Source of the DNA: Comamonas testosteroni ATCC 11996
Lineage (GTDB): Bacteria; Pseudomonadota; Gammaproteobacteria; Burkholderiales; Burkholderiaceae_C
Reading direction: 5' to 3'
NCBI RefSeq assembly: GCF_000241525.1
Contig: NZ_AHIL01000026.1
Coordinates: 186,001 to 250,000, forward strand
DNA: 64,000 nucleotides
The notes below the pieces were generated by a model. The model was not told the origin of the DNA, searched no databases, and saw nothing but the letters and a program-made list of their open reading frames with translations. The position numbers were made by a program, and so were the translations under genes. Positions 45,836-54,475 of this stretch are shown here, in pieces (position 1 is the stretch's first letter; each line of letters begins with the position of its first letter).

Positions 45836-46717
45836 TTACTTCAGCAGACCGGCGGACTTGGCGGCAGCTTCGATGCCGTCGTAGTTCTTGGAGTCGGTGG
45901 CGATGAACTTGGAGGCGCGCTGCAGGTCCATGATGGCCTTGTGCTCTGGCTTGCTGGGGTCCAGTGCCAGGAAGGCGGCGGTCAGCTTCTTGACGATGGC
46001 TGGATCCAGGTCGCCGCGCACCGTCCAGTTGTAGTCAAAGTAGGTGGGCGTCGTGGCGAACACGCGCACCTTGCTCGTGTCCACCTTCTTGGACTCGACC
46101 AGCTTGTCCCATACCGAAGTGTTGAGCACGCCGGCCTCGGCCTTGCCTGCGGCCACAAAGGCCACGGTGGCGTCATGCGCGCCCGAGTAGGCCACGGTCT
46201 TGAAGTCTTTTTCGGGATTCAGGCCGTCCTGCTGCAGGAAGAAGCGCGGCATCAGGCTGCCCGAAGTGGAGGAGGGGGCGCCGAAGGCAAAGGTCTTGCC
46301 CTTGAGATCGGCCAACGTCTTGATGGCGGGGTCGGCCGTGATGAACTTGCTGGTGAAGACCGCATCTTCGGCCCGCTGCACGATGGGGATGGCCGTGCCG
46401 TTGGTGCGGATCTTGGCTTGCACATAGGTGAAACCGCCCAGCCAGGCCAGATCCAGCTTGCGGGTGGCCAGGGACTCGACCACGGCCGCGTAGTCGGATA
46501 CGGGGGTGAACACCACTTTCATGCCGGTGGCCTGGGAGAGGTATTCGCCCAGGGGCTTGAACTTGCGCTGCAGCTCGGTCGGTGCCTCGTCGGGAATGGC
46601 CGAGACGCGCAGCACCGCAGGGGTGTCTGCATGCGCGGCGGACAGGAGGGAGGAGGAGGCGAGAGCTGCCACGGCCAAGCCGCGCAGCGCCTGGCGGCGA
46701 GCGAAAGAGTGCTTCAT
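45836..46717 (-). CDS. phnD: PhnD-family periplasmic binding protein (phosphonate or putative selenate type)
   Basis: 293 residues. A signal peptide with [24 protein letters not shown] ends near residue 30. The mature part begins [19 protein letters not shown] and contains [12 protein letters not shown], a pattern I associate with a PhnD subgroup labelled putative selenate transporter, as well as with phosphonate binding proteins. It binds the oxyanion in the periplasm and delivers it to PhnE. No phosphonate lyase genes are in view, so phosphonate use is not demonstrated. A structured leader precedes it. Confidence 0.85.
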   Translation of the reverse strand: MKHSFARRQALRGLAVAALASSSLLSAAHADTPAVLRVSAIPDEAPTELQRKFKPLGEYLSQATGMKVVFTPVSDYAAVVESLATRKLDLAWLGGFTYVQAKIRTNGTAIPIVQRAEDAVFTSKFITADPAIKTLADLKGKTFAFGAPSSTSGSLMPRFFLQQDGLNPEKDFKTVAYSGAHDATVAFVAAGKAEAGVLNTSVWDKLVESKKVDTSKVRVFATTPTYFDYNWTVRGDLDPAIVKKLTAAFLALDPSKPEHKAIMDLQRASKFIATDSKNYDGIEAAAKSAGLLK

Positions 46718-46731
46718 TAAGTGCTCCGTTC

Positions 46732-46848
46732 AAAAAGCCACCGCCGTCCGGATACACGGCGGTTTAGTAGGTCGCAAGCGTCTGGCTTGCGGCGAATGGG
46801 AACCCATAGGCGGTACACCGACCGCTGGCGCTTATTGTTACGTAACTG
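46732..46848 (-). promoter_or_regulatory. Hairpin-rich 5' leader of the phnDCE-like operon (candidate cis-regulatory RNA)
   Basis: Read on the minus strand, the 115 bases before phnD hold a series of hairpins: GCGGT/ACCGC (46825-46810), AUGG/CCAU (46807-46796), CGCAAGC/GCTTGCG (46791-46773) and an 8-bp ACCGCCGT/ACGGCGGT stem (46763-46740). The last is followed by GGC and five T, so it looks like a terminator. It ends 15 nt before the start codon, with GGAG in between. The first GCGGT arm could also pair with ACCGC of the terminator stem, giving a switch. I do not recognise a known riboswitch class. Confidence 0.5.
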
Positions 46849-46884
46849 AGAAACCCTCGGCGCAGTCTTTGCTTGATTTGAATA

Positions 46885-46910
46885 GCAAAAAGCCCCGTGG
46901 GGACGGGGCT
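46885..46910 (-). terminator. Terminator of the beta-propeller-like lipoprotein gene
   Basis: AGCCCCGT (46891-46898) pairs with ACGGGGCT (46903-46910) across GGGG, and the minus strand continues with TTTTTGC. It lies 32 bp after the stop of the minus-strand gene. Confidence 0.85.
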
Positions 46911-46941
46911 TGGCATGAAAGCGACTGCTTGTCTGCAGGTT

Positions 46942-48918
46942 TCAATATTGCAGATTGAGCTGGTAGATGGCCGTGGTTCCGCTGACCTCGTTGCCTACCA
47001 TCAGCAGGGGCTTGCCGTTGGGCGACTTGGTTGCGGAAATGAAGTGCAGGCCTTCGGGGCCCAGATCGCCCACATCGCTGAGTGCGGTGCCTGCCAGCGC
47101 GGACTTGCTGTCAAAGCTGGCCGTCCAGTTCCCGCGAGTGTTCAGATAGTCGATCTGCTTGGGTGCCTTGGGGTCGGTGATGTCGAACACCAGAATGCCG
47201 CCCATGCGCTCCAGGCCCACAAAGACAAAGGTCTTGGTGCCGATCTGGCCCACGGTCAGGCCTTCGGGCTCGGGGCCCTTGGCACTGCTGCGCGCATCGA
47301 GCCTGGCCGTTTCGTCATGACCGGTGTTGAAGTAGGTGGCGCAGGCAATGTCACGTCTGGCGCCCAGCTTGCATTCGGGGCTGGCGATGAATTTTTCGAT
47401 GGCCGAGCCAGAGTCCCAGACCTGCTTGCCCTTGGCATCCCAGATGGAGATGGAGCGGCCACCATAGGCGTATAGCCTGTCATAGGTCAGATAACCCTTG
47501 CCGTCCTTGACGGGGTTGCCGCTGCTGTCGGTCTGGTAGCCCATGGTCCAGGTGACCTTGAGGCGGCCCAGTTTGTCATCGTCACGGCAGGTCTTTGGGT
47601 CTGTGCCGACCGCGCCGCACCAGGCAAAGTTGCTGGCATTCAGATAGGCACCGTTGGCCAGCTGAGCCAGATGGGCGGGCAGATCGTCGCCCGCGCGGCG
47701 CAGAAAGCCGTCCTTGTGCACCAGGTGCTTGATGCGCCACTCTTCCACAAAGCCCTTGGTCACATCGCCTGCCGCAGCCGGGGTGCCGGCCGTCTTGTCA
47801 GCGGCTGTGCCGAAATAGCTCTTGTTGCCTTCACCCCAGGCACGTGCATCGCCTTCGTTGGCCGTGACCAGATAGGTTGCACCGTCGGCGGCCTTGTAGG
47901 CGGCGATGGAGTCCGGCTGGAACATGCCGAAGACGTTGGGGGCCTGGGTGATGTTGATGACCGGGCTCTTGCCGTCGCTGTCGGCGAAGTCAAGCTCGTT
48001 GCCGTCTGCGCCATGGTCCTTGTAGCCCAGCGCCACCACATCGGTCACGGTGGCGCTGGCAATGTCCACAATCGCCAGCGCATTGTTTTCCTGCAGTGTC
48101 ACCCAGGCCGTCTTGCCGTCGGGGGCCACGGCAATGTATTCGGGCTCGAGGTCGTTGGCCACGGCAGCCGTGCCCTGGCCGTCTGCGGTCGGGCCGAAGA
48201 TGCGCACGCCCTTGGCCAGCAACTGCGCCTTCTGGCTGTTGAAGGCCTTGAAGTCGGCAGTGCGCGCCACGGGCTTGGCGGGCGTGCTCACATCGATCAC
48301 GCTGATCGAGCCTTCGGGGTCGATCTGGTAGTCATCGCTGGGCTCGCCCTCGTTGGCGACCAGAATGGTCTTGCCGTCGGGGGTGAAGGTCAGCATATCG
48401 GGCAGGGCGCCTACGGGCACTTCGGCGATCACGCCGAGCTTGTCGGCGTCATAGATGACGACCATGCCCCGGTCCGTCTTGACCGATGCCTGCACGGCCA
48501 CGGCCACCAGGCCGCCATGCACGGCCACGCTGTTGATGGAGGCCCCCGCACCCAGTGAGAGCTTGGTGGCATCGAGGCTGGCGAGCATGCGCGGGGCAGC
48601 GGGGTTGCTCATGTCCAGCACGTCGAGCGCACCCTTTTGGGCGTTGACCACAAAGCCGCGCTTGGTGACCGGATCGAAAGCCGTAATTTCAGCGGCGCTC
48701 TGCAAAAAGATGCCCGACTGATAGCTGCCGATCTTCTCAAGCAGGAGCGAGACAGGCGTCTTCTCGGGCTCGGGTGCTGGCGCCGGGACCTCGGGAACCG
48801 GAGCAGGCGCTGGTGGGGTGTTATTCGTGTTGTTGTCACCGCCACCACAGGCGGCCAGGGCAGCGGCTGCGATCAGGGAAATCAGAAGAGGTTGGCGCAA
48901 GGTCTGTGCAGATGTCAT
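46942..48918 (-). CDS. Choice-of-anchor I domain lipoprotein (beta-propeller-like)
   Basis: 658 residues from the ATG at 48918, chosen because it gives a compact lipoprotein signal ending in LAAC (about residues 19-22); 48975 is an alternative. A Pro/Ala/Glu-rich linker follows the cysteine. The body has repeated blade-like units (VLDMSNPAAPRML, ISVIDVSTPAKPV, ALAIVDIASATVTDV, ILVFDITDPKAPKQI) as in the choice-of-anchor I family. Such surface proteins are sometimes annotated as alkaline phosphatase or phytase-like; activity here is unknown. It lies upstream of the oxyanion importer on the same strand, separated by its own terminator. Confidence 0.88.
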   Translation of the reverse strand: MTSAQTLRQPLLISLIAAAALAACGGGDNNTNNTPPAPAPVPEVPAPAPEPEKTPVSLLLEKIGSYQSGIFLQSAAEITAFDPVTKRGFVVNAQKGALDVLDMSNPAAPRMLASLDATKLSLGAGASINSVAVHGGLVAVAVQASVKTDRGMVVIYDADKLGVIAEVPVGALPDMLTFTPDGKTILVANEGEPSDDYQIDPEGSISVIDVSTPAKPVARTADFKAFNSQKAQLLAKGVRIFGPTADGQGTAAVANDLEPEYIAVAPDGKTAWVTLQENNALAIVDIASATVTDVVALGYKDHGADGNELDFADSDGKSPVINITQAPNVFGMFQPDSIAAYKAADGATYLVTANEGDARAWGEGNKSYFGTAADKTAGTPAAAGDVTKGFVEEWRIKHLVHKDGFLRRAGDDLPAHLAQLANGAYLNASNFAWCGAVGTDPKTCRDDDKLGRLKVTWTMGYQTDSSGNPVKDGKGYLTYDRLYAYGGRSISIWDAKGKQVWDSGSAIEKFIASPECKLGARRDIACATYFNTGHDETARLDARSSAKGPEPEGLTVGQIGTKTFVFVGLERMGGILVFDITDPKAPKQIDYLNTRGNWTASFDSKSALAGTALSDVGDLGPEGLHFISATKSPNGKPLLMVGNEVSGTTAIYQLNLQY

Positions 48919-49407
48919 TGAGAGTTTGGCAGGTGCAGGAAGAAAACTATGATTTGTAACCAGCCTCTGTTTCATCTCTGTGAAACTGTTTCGTGTTCTT
49001 TGCGCAACAAGTTTTGGTCAAGCGCTTGGTAGTTAGGCTTGCCAGCAAATACACTCGTCAGCCTTGCTCCACCTGCTCTATTTGCTCTCATTTTCGAGGT
49101 GCACCATGTCCCGCCGTATTCGTTTGAGTTAAACGACTTCGTCACACGCTGATCCTTCTCGCGTGTGCGCTGCGGTGTGGAACTCTCGCTCTGTGAAGGG
49201 CGGCAATCTTCCTGCTTGGCGTCTCTGGTCTGAATTGCATTCAGGCTCCAAGCTTCTCCCACTCTCTGAACTCCAGGCCGGCCCTTTGCTTGGCGGCTTG
49301 GGTTCTGTCTTTTGCCGATGGCAGCGCAGAGCGGCGCTGCCCATGTCCTTGATTTGTCTGCCGCGCCTTGTTTGCGCGTGGCTTATTCCCTTTTAGGAAA
49401 GCACAAC
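48919..49407. other. Divergent intergenic region upstream of the RNA-repair operon
   Basis: This 489-bp stretch has lower GC than the genes beside it and no full gene. A possible mini-ORF (49106-49132, MSRRIRLS) has GAGG at a good distance. An 8-bp hairpin GGCAGCGC/GCGCTGCC lies at 49320-49341, and AGGAAAG precedes the RNA ligase start. I looked for a -24/-12 sigma-54 promoter and found none with correct spacing. Confidence 0.5.
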
Positions 49408-50244
49408 ATGACTTCACCACATCTATTCAATCTGGAGATCCTCAAATATCCGCGCACGCCGCATCTGCGTGGCTCGCGGCTGCAGGTCGGCGATCAGGCC
49501 GATGCCGTGCCTTATGAAGCGCTGGCCGGCCGCCATATCGTGGTCGAGGAAAAGCTGGACGGCGCCAATGCGGCGCTGAGCTTTGGTGCTGACGGCAGCT
49601 TGCTGCTGCAGTCGCGCGGCCACTATCTGCAAGCTGATCAGATGGGCGGGCGCGAGCGCCAGTTCAACGCCTACAAGCAATGGGCCCGAGCCCATGAAGG
49701 CGCGCTGATGGCGCTGCTGGACGAGCGCTATGTCATGTATGGCGAGTGGCTGTATGCCAAGCACTCGCTGTACTACGACGCCTTGCCGCACTGGTTTTGC
49801 GAGTTCGACATCTGGGACCGCGTGGCGCAGCAGTTTCTGGACACGCCGCAGCGTCATGCGCTGCTGTCCGGTGTGCCCGTGGTGTCCGTGCCCGTGCTCT
49901 ACGCCGGTATCTCACCGAGGCGCATGCAGGATTTGCTGGCATTGCTGGCACCTTCCCTGGGGCGCAGCGCTCGCTGGAAGGCGGTGTTCGAGGATCAGGT
50001 GCAAAGACAGAAGCTGGATCTGCCGCTGGCCTGGCGCCAGACCGACAGATCCGAACTGGCCGAAGGTCTGTATATCAAGGTCGAGGAGAACGGTCAGACC
50101 GTGGAGCGCTACAAGTTCGTGCGCTCCGACTTCGTGCAGGTGATCCTGGAGTCCGGCTCGCACCACAGCGAGCGACCCATTGTCGCCAACGGTCTGCGCA
50201 CAGGCGTCGATATCTTTGCCAATGCGATTCAAAAAAGCTGGTAA
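49408..50244 (+). CDS. ATP-dependent RNA ligase family protein
   Basis: 278 residues from the ATG at 49408. All nucleotidyltransferase motifs are visible: motif I Lys49 in EEKLDGANA, SRG at 69-71, YGEWLYAKH at 111-119, the FDIWD stretch near 133, motif IV EGLYIKVE at 219-226 and motif V RYKFVR at 234-239. The enzyme adenylates Lys49 with ATP and joins RNA ends with 5'-phosphate and 3'-OH. The downstream gene encodes an HD phosphoesterase fused to a polynucleotide kinase, which would produce exactly these ends, so the pair forms an RNA repair set. The RNA target is unknown. Confidence 0.92.
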   Translation: MTSPHLFNLEILKYPRTPHLRGSRLQVGDQADAVPYEALAGRHIVVEEKLDGANAALSFGADGSLLLQSRGHYLQADQMGGRERQFNAYKQWARAHEGALMALLDERYVMYGEWLYAKHSLYYDALPHWFCEFDIWDRVAQQFLDTPQRHALLSGVPVVSVPVLYAGISPRRMQDLLALLAPSLGRSARWKAVFEDQVQRQKLDLPLAWRQTDRSELAEGLYIKVEENGQTVERYKFVRSDFVQVILESGSHHSERPIVANGLRTGVDIFANAIQKSW

Positions 50245-50259
50245 GCCATTACCAGTAAT

Positions 50260-50276
50260 CGCTGATAGCTATCAAA
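50260..50276. repeat. Copy of the GATAGCT repeat core between the RNA repair genes
   Basis: The 17-mer CGCTGATAGCTATCAAA is identical to 58420-58436 and shares the AGCTATCAAA core with 13315-13324. It lies in the 72-bp gap between the ligase and HD-Pnk genes. Confidence 0.8.
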
Positions 50277-50316
50277 ACCGTAGTTTTGTGATGAAGCTGC
50301 GGTGAAAGGAGAACTT

Positions 50317-51462
50317 ATGTGGAGCTGGAAACAGATGGCGGCCCTGGTGCCGCATTCCGCTCACGACACGGTGGACTGGGCGGCCTGCCTGGAGGCTTTT
50401 CCGCAACTTGAGCTGGCCAAGACTACGCCGCAAGACCCGATCTACCATGCAGAAGGCGATGTCTGGACACATACGCAGATGGTGGTGACCGAACTGCTAC
50501 AGGACGGTGACTATGCAGGGCTCACCAACGACGAGCGCGAGACGGTCTTTCTGGCCGCGCTGCTGCACGATGTCGCCAAGTGCTCGACCACGCAGATAGC
50601 CGACGACGGCCGTATCTCGCAGCCTGGCCATTCGCGCCGTGGGGCGCTGGATGCACGGCTCATGCTCTGGGAGGCGGGCGCGCCCGTGGCCCGGCGCGAG
50701 GCGATCTGTCGGCTGATTGCCGTGCATCAAGTACCGTTTTTTGCCTTTGCCGATTCGCGCCGAGGCGTCTCGCCCGAGTTCATGGTCAGGGAGCTGTCCT
50801 GGCAGGTCGACCTGCATTTGCTGGTGCTGCTGGCCCGTGCCGATATTCGCGGTCGCATCTGCCCCGATGTGGGCAATGTGCTGGTGAATATCGAGCTGTT
50901 CAGGGAGCTGGCGCTGGAAGAGGGCTGTTTGCGCAAGCCGCGCAGCTTTGCTTCGGCCGAAACGGCAGTGCGCTATTTCCGCGGTGCCGAGCTGCACCCG
51001 GACTACGCCTTGCACGAAGAGCCGGGCTCGCGCGTCATCGTCATGTGCGGTCTGCCCGCATCGGGCAAGAACCACTGGGTTGCCCAGCATCATGCGGGTC
51101 TGCCCGTGGTGTCGTTTGACGATGCGCGCACTGAGCTGGGCCTGCGTCATGGCGAGAACGAGGGCGCTGCTGCCCATCGAGCCGTGGACAAGGCCAAGAG
51201 CCTGTTGCGAGCCAAGGCTGCCTTCGTCTGGAATGCCACGCATCTGTCCAGGCAGATGCGCGGCAAGACTCTGGACCTGTGCCTGGCCTATGGTGCACAG
51301 GTGGAGCTGGTGCATCTGGAGGCTGCCAGATCCACCTTGCTGGCGCGCAACAGCAAGCGCGACACCACACTCGGCAATGCCGCATTGCTGAGCATGTTGC
51401 ACAGATGGGAGGTGCCCTTGCCGACCGAGGCGCATGGGCTGCAACTACTGGTCAACGAGTAG
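50317..51462 (+). CDS. HD phosphoesterase-polynucleotide kinase fusion (HD-Pnk) for RNA end healing
   Basis: 381 residues from the ATG at 50317, preceded by AAAGGAG. The N-terminal HD domain has His52, the His84-Asp85 pair (LLHDVAK), His105 and His137. The C-terminal kinase has the P-loop GLPASGKN at 245-252, SFDDAR at 267-272 and a lid with NATHLSRQMRG and RNSKRD. This matches the Runella HD-Pnk described by Shuman's group: the HD part removes 2',3'-cyclic phosphates and the kinase phosphorylates 5'-OH ends. With the ligase upstream it completes break repair. A bidirectional terminator follows. Confidence 0.9.
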   Translation: MWSWKQMAALVPHSAHDTVDWAACLEAFPQLELAKTTPQDPIYHAEGDVWTHTQMVVTELLQDGDYAGLTNDERETVFLAALLHDVAKCSTTQIADDGRISQPGHSRRGALDARLMLWEAGAPVARREAICRLIAVHQVPFFAFADSRRGVSPEFMVRELSWQVDLHLLVLLARADIRGRICPDVGNVLVNIELFRELALEEGCLRKPRSFASAETAVRYFRGAELHPDYALHEEPGSRVIVMCGLPASGKNHWVAQHHAGLPVVSFDDARTELGLRHGENEGAAAHRAVDKAKSLLRAKAAFVWNATHLSRQMRGKTLDLCLAYGAQVELVHLEAARSTLLARNSKRDTTLGNAALLSMLHRWEVPLPTEAHGLQLLVNE

Positions 51463-51475
51463 TTCAAGCCAAGAC

Positions 51476-51507
51476 AAAAAGGGCCTGGAAATTTCCAGGC
51501 CCTTTTT
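51476..51507. terminator. Bidirectional terminator after HD-Pnk
   Basis: A perfect palindrome, 51481-51502, is flanked by five A on the left and five T on the right. It ends both the RNA-repair operon and the convergent MFS gene. Confidence 0.92.
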
Positions 51508-51524
51508 GTCGCGAGATGGCGTGT

Positions 51525-52757
51525 TCAAGGCTGCTGCATGGCTTGCGGGTAGCCCTTGGGATTGAAGCGTGTCACCAGCAGGCAGACCAGCGCTGCTACA
51601 CCGGCCTGATAGAGCCAGCCCGTCATCCAGTCGCCGCTGATCTGGTGCAGCTGCGCCATGATCAGAGGGGCTATCGCTGCGAGAATGAAGCCGCCGCCCT
51701 GCATCAGCGAGTTGAGGGCACCGGCTTGTGTGGGCGAGGGCAGATGGTCCAGCGCCACCAGCATGAAGAGGGAAAAGCAGCCGCCCAGACCCAGCCCCAG
51801 CACGATGGCATTGAGCGTGGGCACGGCATCGGGCCAGAGCCCGAGGCCGGCAAAGCCGATGATCTGCAGCAGCAAGGCCAGCATGAGCCAGGAGCGGCGG
51901 TCCAGGCTGCGGCGTGCCAAGGCGGGCATGGCCAGCGCCGATGCGGCCTGCGCAATCGACAAAATGGCCAGCAGCGAGCCGCTTTGCGTGGCCGTCCAGC
52001 CATGGGTTTGATAGAACGGAGCGAGCCAGGCGACAGTGGAGCCATAACCGCCGTTCATCAGGCCGAAGCTGATCAGCAGCAGCCAGGTACGGCTGCGGCG
52101 CAGCAGCCAGCCGGTGTCGCTATCGGCTTGTACCAGCGGCGTGGAGGGTGCAGGTGCAACGGGCTCGCGCATCAGGGTCAGCGCATGCCAGGCCAGCGGC
52201 AATGCCAGCAGCACCGGAATGGCCCAGATGGCCAGCGAAGCCTGCCAGCTCAGACCCAGCTGCATGGCCACGGGCGAGAGCTGGGCGCTGAGTGCACCGC
52301 CGCCCATGAGCGCCGCCGAATACAGGCCCATCATGGGCGCCACATTGTGGGGGGACTGGCGCTTGATGAGCCCCGGCAGAATGCTTTGTGCCAGCGCCAC
52401 GCCCGCGCCGCACAGGCCGGCCGTGACAATCAGCAGACTGCCAGTGGCGGCACCTGCAGGCGTCAGGCGCAGGGCGCAGCCCAGCGTAATCAGCAGCAGC
52501 GAGGCGCAGATGGCGGCGCGCGCGCCCCAGCGTCGCAATGCCGTGGGAGCGAGCCAGCCACCAATGCCCATCAGCGCCATGGGCAGCAGCGTGAGCCAGG
52601 AAAAGCTGCGCAAATCCATGCCCGTGGCCTGCTGTATGGTCGGTGCCAAGGGGCCCGGGGCCGTCAGAAAGGGACGTAGATTGATGGTGACCAGTATCAC
52701 CACGGCCAGCCACAGCAATGGCGGCACGCGGTGTGTTCGGGAAGATGTCGATGTCAT
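51525..52757 (-). CDS. MFS transporter, CynX/NimT family
   Basis: 410 residues with about 12 hydrophobic segments. The N-terminus VILVTINLRPFLTAPGPLAPTI is typical of the CynX (cyanate transport-like) family. Members move small anions, nitroimidazoles or are of unknown substrate. It is alone, convergent with HD-Pnk. Its codon use and GC are like the rest of the window. Confidence 0.88.
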   Translation of the reverse strand: MTSTSSRTHRVPPLLWLAVVILVTINLRPFLTAPGPLAPTIQQATGMDLRSFSWLTLLPMALMGIGGWLAPTALRRWGARAAICASLLLITLGCALRLTPAGAATGSLLIVTAGLCGAGVALAQSILPGLIKRQSPHNVAPMMGLYSAALMGGGALSAQLSPVAMQLGLSWQASLAIWAIPVLLALPLAWHALTLMREPVAPAPSTPLVQADSDTGWLLRRSRTWLLLISFGLMNGGYGSTVAWLAPFYQTHGWTATQSGSLLAILSIAQAASALAMPALARRSLDRRSWLMLALLLQIIGFAGLGLWPDAVPTLNAIVLGLGLGGCFSLFMLVALDHLPSPTQAGALNSLMQGGGFILAAIAPLIMAQLHQISGDWMTGWLYQAGVAALVCLLVTRFNPKGYPQAMQQP

Positions 52758-52853
52758 GAAGCTCGGGGGCTGGCTGCGCTGCAGCGCGCTGGTGCGCGCG
52801 CCGCTCGTCCTGGGCAGCCCGGTTTGTTGTTATGGTTTTGGCGGCAACGAGGA

Positions 52854-53327
52854 TCAGGCGGCGGGCCAGGCCTCGTCCCCATAGAGCTGGGCTGCACGGA
52901 TGCCGGTGTCGATGCGGGTGATGGGCAGCGGCGGCGGCGTCAGCGACAGGCGCAGGCGCTGGTAGGTCCCCTCGCTGGACAAGCCATAAGGCGCGGCGTC
53001 TTGGTTGTCGAAGGCGAAAAACACCTGTTCGGCGCCATTCATGACCAGGGCCGCCAGGCACATGGGGCAGGGGTGGCCGCTGGCATAAATGGACAGGCCC
53101 GCCAGGCTGGGGTTGGCGCGCCGTTGCGTGCCCGCGCGTATGGCCTGCATTTCGGCATGGGTGCTGGGGTCGTGGCTGGCAATGATCTCGTTGACGCCGG
53201 TGGCGACGACTTCATGTCCCTGGGCGAGCACGGCGCCGAACGGGCGGCCGCCGTTGAGGCGGTTGGCATGGGCCAGGTCCACGGCCAGGCGCATCAGTTG
53301 TTGTGGGGTGGCGGAAGTTAGGCTCAT
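52854..53327 (-). CDS. Nucleoside/guanine deaminase (CMP/dCMP deaminase fold)
   Basis: 157 residues. Zinc-binding motifs are HAEMQAIR (His and catalytic Glu) and PCPMC (two Cys). FGAVLAQ near the N-terminus and the ending fit the GuaD/TadA-like subgroup of cytidine deaminase-fold enzymes. It hydrolyses the amino group of guanine or a related base. TadA is unlikely because the tRNA-contact region differs. It ends 96 bp after the MFS start on the same strand; one operon is possible. Confidence 0.87.
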   Translation of the reverse strand: MSLTSATPQQLMRLAVDLAHANRLNGGRPFGAVLAQGHEVVATGVNEIIASHDPSTHAEMQAIRAGTQRRANPSLAGLSIYASGHPCPMCLAALVMNGAEQVFFAFDNQDAAPYGLSSEGTYQRLRLSLTPPPLPITRIDTGIRAAQLYGDEAWPAA

Positions 53328-53473
53328 GACGATGGAAACTATGGCGGCAGGCGCCGGATGCTTGAGGCATCAGCGTCGCAGCTCTTGTGTTGGAAAAGAG
53401 GGGCGGCGCGGCGCCCGGCGCCGTGCAGCGTACACCTGCAGGGCCATGCCGCTACCTGTCTGGAAAGCAAAGC

Positions 53474-54475
53474 TTATTTGCTCTGAGGGCGTTGGCCGCC
53501 TATTAGTTCCGCCCAGGCCGAGCAGGCGAGCTCGACCTGCTGGCGTGCCGCAGGGCTGGCAGCCAGCATGCGCGCAAAGCCGTGAACCATGGCCGGAGCC
53601 CGTAAAAGCTGCAGCGGTGCGCCCAGTGCCTGGGCCTCATGAGCAAAGGCTTCGGCCTCGTCGCGCAGAATATCGTGGCTGGCCGTCATCAAAAGCGTGG
53701 GCGGCAAAGCGGCGATGGCTGCGCTGCTGCAGCCCGGTGTCAGCCATTGCGCGGCCTGGCCCTCGGGTCTGCCCAGTTCCTGCCAATAGCGCTGCATGGC
53801 GGCGGGCGTAAGCCCGAAGCCTGTGGCAAAGTGCCGCATGCTGTCATTGTCCTGATCGGGCTCAAGCGGCGGGTAGAGCAGCAGCAGGCCTGCAATGCGG
53901 GCCGCATCGGTGGGTTGCTGAATCTGGCGCACCGCCGCTGCCAATGCCAGATGGGCGCCAGCGCTATCGCCTCCGAGCAGGACCTTGTCGGCCGCAAAAT
54001 GCAGCAGCCCGCGCATATCGCTCAGCCACTGCAGCACGGCCATCACATCGTCCAGCGGCGCGGGAAAGCGGCTCTCCGGCGTGCGGCGGTAATGTACGGA
54101 CAGCACCACATGGCCGGTGAACTGGGCCAGATGCTCGCACAGGTCGTCATGGGTGTTGAGATCGCCCACCATCCAGCCGCCGCCATGCAGCCAGACAAGC
54201 GTTCGGCCGCTGCCCGCGCCTTGTTTGCGATAGCTGCGCACGCAGATCTCACGGCCTTCGGCCGCCACGAAATGCTCGGCCCTGGAAATGCCGGGCAGGG
54301 CGGAGCGAATCAGCCCGGCCTGCAACTCGCTGAGCAGGCGCCGGCGTTGTACATAGTCGAGCTGCGGGGTCGGCGTCTCCGTATCGAGCCGGGCAAAGCG
54401 CTGCAGCGTGCGTGCCAAAGCCGGGTCCACGGGCTGCAGAGGCAGGCTGCGGCCCTGATCTGTGCCCTCGCTCAT
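53474..54475 (-). CDS. Alpha/beta hydrolase, hormone-sensitive-lipase family
   Basis: 333 residues from the ATG at 54475, which overlaps the methyltransferase stop in ATGA. Oxyanion motif HGGGW, nucleophile Ser in GGDSAGAHLA, acid Asp in ASHDILRDEAE and base His in MVHGFARM are visible. It hydrolyses short-chain esters or lactones in the cytoplasm. It is a paralogue, by family, of the esterase at 7699. The coupled position with an RNA methyltransferase gene is probably not functional. Confidence 0.9.
   Translation of the reverse strand: MSEGTDQGRSLPLQPVDPALARTLQRFARLDTETPTPQLDYVQRRRLLSELQAGLIRSALPGISRAEHFVAAEGREICVRSYRKQGAGSGRTLVWLHGGGWMVGDLNTHDDLCEHLAQFTGHVVLSVHYRRTPESRFPAPLDDVMAVLQWLSDMRGLLHFAADKVLLGGDSAGAHLALAAAVRQIQQPTDAARIAGLLLLYPPLEPDQDNDSMRHFATGFGLTPAAMQRYWQELGRPEGQAAQWLTPGCSSAAIAALPPTLLMTASHDILRDEAEAFAHEAQALGAPLQLLRAPAMVHGFARMLAASPAARQQVELACSAWAELIGGQRPQSK

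Noticed and set aside
48972..49262. 96-codon minus-strand frame upstream of the beta-propeller-like lipoprotein
   Set aside because: No ribosome site or recognisable domain, and it covers the presumed promoter region.
48919..49407. Sigma-54 promoter for the RNA repair operon, by analogy with RtcR-controlled rtc genes
   Set aside because: TGG...TTGC-like pairs are present, but the GG-GC spacing is wrong by at least one base, and no RtcR-like gene is in the window.
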